This document shows, piece by piece, positions 15,701 through 18,605 of a DNA stretch of 18,605 nucleotides. The notes under the pieces were generated by a model. It was not told the origin of the DNA, ran no database searches, and saw nothing but the letters and a program-made list of their open reading frames with translations. A program made the position numbers and the translations under genes. Within the stretch, counting starts at the first letter, position 1. Each line of letters begins with the position of its first letter. This DNA comes from a bacterium (GTDB taxonomy: Bacteria > Zixibacteria > MSB-5A5 > GN15 > FEB-12), in assembly GCA_030619425.1 (NCBI GenBank), contig JAUXBJ010000002.1, positions 1 through 18,605 of the forward strand, written 5' to 3'.

Positions 15701-17215
15701 CAACGTCCGTACACGTTCTTCACTTTCCCGGAGTGCCTCTTCTGCCTGCTTGCGGTCGGTGATGTCATGACCCTGAGCAATCGTGGCAATGATAGAATCA
15801 CCGTTATCAGAATGAATTCCCGCCGAGTTCCATAATACAATCCTGACCTCACCATCCGCCCGCTGGATAGGTATCTCAACTGCCTCCCACCGTTCTCCAC
15901 TTAGAGTAGAATCGATGTGAGTCATCGCTTGCTCAAGGCTTTCTTCGGGGAAAAGGATGCTTAGTGGTTTACCGAGAACTTCATCAGCACTTCTTTGGGT
16001 CATATTCTCGAAGGCATGGTTAAAACGAGTTATCTTGAACTCCGGGTCCCAGACTATGATAGGGGCGTTGGCGTAATCAAACAGGTTTTCCAGGTAATCG
16101 GTGGTTTCCCGCAGTTGTGCCGTGCGCTCATCCACTATTGCTTCAACTATGGCCGTACGATTCCTCATCAGGTAGAGCTGGATAGCCAAGAGGGTCGTCA
16201 ATATCAGCCCACCGAACAATATGATCCAGTGTGTCCGTAAAGGGTGAGCGGCGAGATATCCAGTTGAAGGTGTGCAACGCAGTTCCCAGGTGTGGCCGGC
16301 CACGTCGAAAGTGGTGGCATAGATCAAACCTGAAGCGTCGCTTGTTTCGTTTAGAGTATCTCCAGTATCCCCGCTTTGCAGGCGCGCCGAATACTGGTAT
16401 AGAATCTGTTTGCCCTCGGGCGTGGAGAGATCGGCTACCTGTATGTCAATTCCCACTGGTGTCAGCATCTGAATAACGTCCTCAAGGATTTCACCCAGTT
16501 GCATAGCGCAAACGACAACACCCTCAATTGCACAACGGCGCTCTTCAACTGTGGCAGTGGGTAACCCTTTGTGATAGACCGCGTGAATGACCGCGACTCC
16601 AGCCCAATCTTTTTGCTCCCCCGGGAATACTACCGATCCCGTAACCACAGGTTGGTCGGCATCAACTGCCTGCTCGATCGCCTTTCTCAGTTGAGGCTCC
16701 CCGAGTAGATCCAAGCCCATTGCCCAATTGGACTCATGGCAGTAATACAGAACAGGATAGTACCGTTCGCGTTGAGTAACGGCTGCTATGCCGTCAACAG
16801 GCGAATCACAGTGTATAGCGAAATCCGAAAATCCCTCAGCCCGCACAGCTTCTTCAAATGAGCGACGATTCTCCTCCAACACTTGAGGCGACCAGAAAAA
16901 TGCCAGCTTGTGGGTGGATATCTCATGCAGAGGGTTGATGAAGGTGGTGAATTCGCGACGGTCTACAAACTGCGACCCATCGAAAAACTGCTTCAGGGCC
17001 GTCAGTTTGCTTATACTCCCTATTACTTCTCTGTCAAACAGTTCACAGCGCGCTTCGGCTAATCTATCAAAATCGAGTTTTTGCAGCTTGGCTTCCCATT
17101 CTTTCACGGAGAAGAACGCCATCAATGACAGCGCCAGACCGATGAGACCTACCGTCAGCGAAGCCCCATAGCGCCTGGATATACTGCGTTTCGGCGAGGT
17201 TGCTTTATTGTCCAT
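12746..17215 (-). CDS. Hybrid sensor histidine kinase: CHASE, six PAS, HisKA, HATPase, REC
   Basis: The 1489-residue membrane protein has TM1 at about 18-36 and TM2 at about 329-350, enclosing a periplasmic CHASE-type sensor (about 75-250). Six PAS domains follow (about 375-490, 501-605, 621-738, 751-862, 876-987, 1000-1103), joined by near-identical coiled linkers (DITERKQAEEALRESEER). PAS6 carries C1040, C1051 and C1054 in CHKYFHGSDEPCAFCR. The kinase core shows phospho-accepting H1129 (QVAHDFNNLL), N-box NILHNARDAM, DTGSG at 1282 and GSGLGM at 1310. The C-terminal receiver has acidic DDDD at 1370, phospho-acceptor D1415 (LLILDMIMP), S1444 and K1465/K1466. It senses an external ligand plus internal cues and relays phosphate to its own receiver. 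No output regulator or phosphotransfer protein lies beside it, so the downstream partner is unknown. The ATG at 17215 has no strong ribosome site. Confidence 0.92.
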   Translation of the reverse strand: MDNKATSPKRSISRRYGASLTVGLIGLALSLMAFFSVKEWEAKLQKLDFDRLAEARCELFDREVIGSISKLTALKQFFDGSQFVDRREFTTFINPLHEISTHKLAFFWSPQVLEENRRSFEEAVRAEGFSDFAIHCDSPVDGIAAVTQRERYYPVLYYCHESNWAMGLDLLGEPQLRKAIEQAVDADQPVVTGSVVFPGEQKDWAGVAVIHAVYHKGLPTATVEERRCAIEGVVVCAMQLGEILEDVIQMLTPVGIDIQVADLSTPEGKQILYQYSARLQSGDTGDTLNETSDASGLIYATTFDVAGHTWELRCTPSTGYLAAHPLRTHWIILFGGLILTTLLAIQLYLMRNRTAIVEAIVDERTAQLRETTDYLENLFDYANAPIIVWDPEFKITRFNHAFENMTQRSADEVLGKPLSILFPEESLEQAMTHIDSTLSGERWEAVEIPIQRADGEVRIVLWNSAGIHSDNGDSIIATIAQGHDITDRKQAEEALRESEERVRTLSDAAFEAIFFSERGICLDQNKTAEEMFGYTSSEAIGRPGTDWVVPADREMVRNNMLSGRKEPYEATALRKDGATFPALIQGRMIDYQGRQVRVTSLRNISARKQALEALRESEERYHRITDAVTDYIYTVRVEDGQPAETIHGHACEAVTGYSTEEFRIDPYLWIQMIPQEYRDLVRDQVSRILSGDDPEPIEHRLMRKDGCVRWVTSVLVANRDGRGNLLSYDGLIRDITERKQAEEALRESEERFRTIFETAEDSIFIKDRNLRYTMVNPAMEKLFGVPVSQIIGKTDSELFGEEAGAYVREVDTRVLNGEILREEHTKPVNKVPFTFNVVKVPMRDNEGNIIGLCGIARDITERKRAEETLKQSAKNYRDLFNNATDAIYIQDKEGRFLDVNQGAVDMYGYPKECFIGKTPGFLSAPGKNDMKKIIGFVEDAFNGKPRQYDFWGIRKSGEVFPKIVRSQRGFYQGQEVIITFALDITERKRAESVLQMERDKLTAIFEAMEDGVYMVNKDHDIEYVNPVLKKEFGSPEGKKCHKYFHGSDEPCAFCRNEEVFTGKTVRWEWTSPGNGRTYDLIDAPLKNSDGSISKLEMFRDITEILRLRELETRAQRLESAGSIAGQVAHDFNNLLGPLMAYPELIREELPEDHKVLTFLSSIETAAEQMADINQDLLTMGRRGHYNMKPMNMNEVVLQAVKELKPLPETLVCETDLDEDLMNILGGPSQVYRAVANILHNARDAMQDIGTITINTENYYADDVTIAYNRVPRGEYVKLTISDTGSGIPDDIVEKIFEPFFTSKATDKKRGSGLGMSVVDAVIKDHKGYIDLSTKVGEGTSFYLYFPVTRETIEAQESDQIAGGCETVLVVDDDDVQRDIVRSLLQKLGYKVSVVESGEKAIKFLRNNPQDLLILDMIMPSGMDGADTYTKVVEIYPQQKAIVVSGYSETESVQKVQSLGAGAFIKKPVTLHKIAGAVRKELDREVGVAV

Positions 17216-17304
17216 AGTAAGGACTGCTTTCGATATGCGCCTTGGCGCCAGTGTCAGAACGCTTACTATTTGGTTCTTTCATAATCTCTCGAAATCCCCT
17301 GCTA

Positions 17305-17357
17305 ATGGTAGCCGGTCAGTTTGGAAAACGTAAACAGGATTCGCATGGTAGCCGGTC
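17305..17357 (-). promoter_or_regulatory. Paired 13-bp direct repeats upstream of the kinase gene
   Basis: GACCGGCTACCAT (- strand) occurs at 17357-17345 and again at 17317-17305, exactly 40 bases apart. A lone TATAAT (- strand, 17387-17382) sits 25 bases upstream without a good -35 box, so the repeats would fall in a leader of about 160 bases. They could be binding sites for a regulator of the kinase gene; this is tentative. Confidence 0.35.
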
Positions 17358-17464
17358 CTCACCATCGGTACTCTTATCTACATTATATCGGCAAACTGTG
17401 CAAAAATATTACAGCCAAGTAGGTCAGGCTTGTCATTCCCGCGCAGGGGACCTTCGATAAACCC

Positions 17465-17556
17465 ATGATCTTGTGCGCGGCAGACCTCCCGGTCTGCCCG
17501 TTTGAAGGACGTATCCAAGGTAATCAAGGGACAGCCTCAGGACGTCCGCCGCCCAC
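17465..17556. repeat. Dispersed intergenic repeat, copy 3
   Basis: Second full copy of the unit at 9861-9951. Here the first hairpin is perfect (GGCAGACC/GGTCTGCC) while the second is degraded (GACAGCCTCAGGACGTCCGC). The gap 17216-17787 that holds it has no gene. Confidence 0.7.
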
Positions 17557-17573
17557 GAAAGTGACACCACTGT

Positions 17574-17651
17574 TGTCATTCCCGCGAAAGCGGGAATCCC
17601 TCCGTTCCTCCGTAGAACTAAAGATGGACCCCCGCCTTCGCGGGGGTGACA
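17574..17651. repeat. 78-bp inverted-repeat element with ATTCCC-N8-GGGAAT end
   Basis: The left end has TGTCA then ATTCCCGCGAAAGCGGGAAT (17578-17597), which fits the dRS3 pattern ATTCCC-N8-GGGAAT known from Neisseria. The right end has CCCCCG-CCTTCG-CGGGGG (17629-17646) then TGACA, roughly the inverse of the left end. A solo fragment TTGTCATTCCCGCG lies at 17429-17442. There is no ORF; it looks like a small non-autonomous or REP-like element. Confidence 0.6.
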
Positions 17652-17685
17652 GAATCGAAGGGTAACCCCCCGAACCGTAGGTCAG

Positions 17686-17776
17686 TCCGCCGCGGCGGAT
17701 TGTGATCCTGACGAAGATGTCGAAAACCCGTCCTGCGACTGCGCTCAGGGCGGACCTTCGGTGCAGGGGTTTCGAC
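17686..17776. repeat. Palindrome and long stem after alanine racemase
   Basis: TCCGCCGCGGCGGA (17686-17699) is identical to the palindrome at 4471-4484, and GGCGGACCTTCGG recurs in both places (4479-4491 and 17749-17761). GTCGAAAACCC (17719-17729) pairs with GGGGTTTCGAC (17766-17776), 10 of 11 positions, eleven bases past the racemase stop. It could end that transcript, but there is no clear U-tract, so a repeat element is as likely. Confidence 0.45.
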
Positions 17777-17787
17777 CTGCAAGCCTG

Positions 17788-18605
17788 TTATGATAGCAGC
17801 CGCGTGATCAACGGTGACAGACGGGCGAGGATCTCATAATTGATACTGCCGGCCCAGGCAGCCAGTTGCTCGGCAGTGAGTGTTTCATCACCATCGCGAC
17901 CGAGCAAGGTTACTTCCTCACCCAGGCGCACACTCTTGATATCGGTAACGTCCACCATCATCAGGTTCATGCAGATTCGTCCCCGCACCGGAGCGCGCCG
18001 ACCTTTGATGAGCACGTAGGCCAGGTTGGAAAGTTTGCGATCGTAGCCATCGGCGTATCCGACCGGCAACACCGCCAACTTCGCAGGCGACGTAGTGCGG
18101 TAGGTGCAGCCGTAGCCGATGAACGAATCAGCCGGAACCACTTTGAGTTGAGTCACCCGTGTGCGCCAGCTCAGCACCGGCTTGAACAGATCGTTGCTGC
18201 CTCCCTGCAGGCGATAGGAAAGATAGGTCTCTTTGGATGGCCAGTGCCCATAAGCGGCGATACCGGGCCGGACCAGGTCGAGGCGGGTCTTGTCAAACAG
18301 TATCAAAGCCGCCGAGCAGGCGGTGTGCAAAAGGCGCGGTTTGATTTTTAGCACGCTCATCCGGCGCACCAGACGACGGAAGGTCTTCAGTTGAGATTCG
18401 GCGTATTCATGAGACGTGGTGTCCTCGATATTGGCAAAGTGCATAGCCGCGCCATGCGGTCGACCAAGACCCGGATACTTCCTGTAAACCGACGCCAGGG
18501 CGGGCAGGTCGTTTTCAGTTATGCCCTGCCGGTTGGTGCCGGTCTCGAGTTTGAGGTGCGTTTTGACAGAGCACTTGTTCTTCTCGGATAGCTTTCCCAG
18601 AAGAG
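17788..18605 (-). CDS. alr: Alanine racemase, C-terminal part (N-terminus outside the window)
   Basis: The frame is open to the window end, giving 272 residues; the upstream part with the PLP lysine is not visible. The TIM-barrel segment shows THLKLETGTNRQGI, a conserved alanine racemase motif, and MHFANIEDT. LVRPGIAAYGHWPS marks the barrel end, then the C-terminal beta domain has the catalytic tyrosine region SFIGYGCTYRTT, LPVGYADGYDR and the active-site loop GRICMNLMMVDV. The ATG at 18444 is internal. The enzyme interconverts L- and D-alanine in the cytosol with pyridoxal phosphate and supplies D-Ala for peptidoglycan. The gene ends with TAA. The visible part looks intact. Confidence 0.93.
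   Translation of the reverse strand, partial: LLGKLSEKNKCSVKTHLKLETGTNRQGITENDLPALASVYRKYPGLGRPHGAAMHFANIEDTTSHEYAESQLKTFRRLVRRMSVLKIKPRLLHTACSAALILFDKTRLDLVRPGIAAYGHWPSKETYLSYRLQGGSNDLFKPVLSWRTRVTQLKVVPADSFIGYGCTYRTTSPAKLAVLPVGYADGYDRKLSNLAYVLIKGRRAPVRGRICMNLMMVDVTDIKSVRLGEEVTLLGRDGDETLTAEQLAAWAGSINYEILARLSPLITRLLS

Noticed and set aside
15119..15835. 238-codon + strand frame inside the kinase gene
   Set aside because: It is antisense to continuous PAS domains and shows no recognisable features.
17465..17665. Small + strand frame (MILCAADLPVCPF...), similar to one at 9861
   Set aside because: The similarity comes from the dispersed DNA repeat; the two frames diverge as soon as the repeat ends.

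Overview
The window reads as a chromosomal segment of a Gram-negative, free-living bacterium with moderate-to-high GC. Two tandem GWxTD-domain genes, DUF1573 periplasmic proteins, DUF3857/transglutaminase proteins, a DUF5916 outer-membrane protein and a porin-like barrel occur together, which points to the FCB side of the tree. Candidate Zixibacteria or a relative is my best guess from gene content. There are no rRNA, tRNA, phage or transposase genes.

Layout. (1) 2-2625, + strand: two GWxTD-type genes, the first cut by the window edge, ending in a hairpin shared with the converging neighbour. (2) 2690-4277, - strand: two DUF1573-like exported proteins behind a clear sigma70-type promoter. The second of these is interrupted by one in-frame TGA exactly where the family has its conserved Cys (U-G-C-T instead of C-G-C-T). 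A bacterial SECIS-like stem-loop starts at the right distance downstream, so it is most simply a selenoprotein. (3) 4340-4548: an intergenic element with nested inverted repeats. (4) 4584-9637, - strand: a porin-like gene, then two overlapping DUF3857-transglutaminase genes, of which the first has lost the catalytic Cys and the second keeps the full triad. (5) 9638-10332: 695 bases without a gene, packed with short repeats. (6) 10333-12621, + strand: a CBM9-like/DUF5916 outer-membrane protein. (7) 12746-17215, - strand: a very large hybrid sensor kinase (CHASE, six PAS, HisKA, HATPase, REC). (8) 17216-17787: another repeat-rich gap. (9) 17788-18605, - strand: the C-terminal part of alanine racemase, cut by the window end.

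Most products carry signal peptides or beta-barrel signatures, so the region mainly serves the envelope; no single pathway ties the blocks together. The strongest unusual signal is the DUF1573 selenoprotein candidate at 2690-3436. Four neighbouring genes use TGA as their normal stop, so a general UGA reassignment does not explain the in-frame TGA. The gaps hold several dispersed repeat families, some resembling repeats seen in unrelated bacterial genomes.
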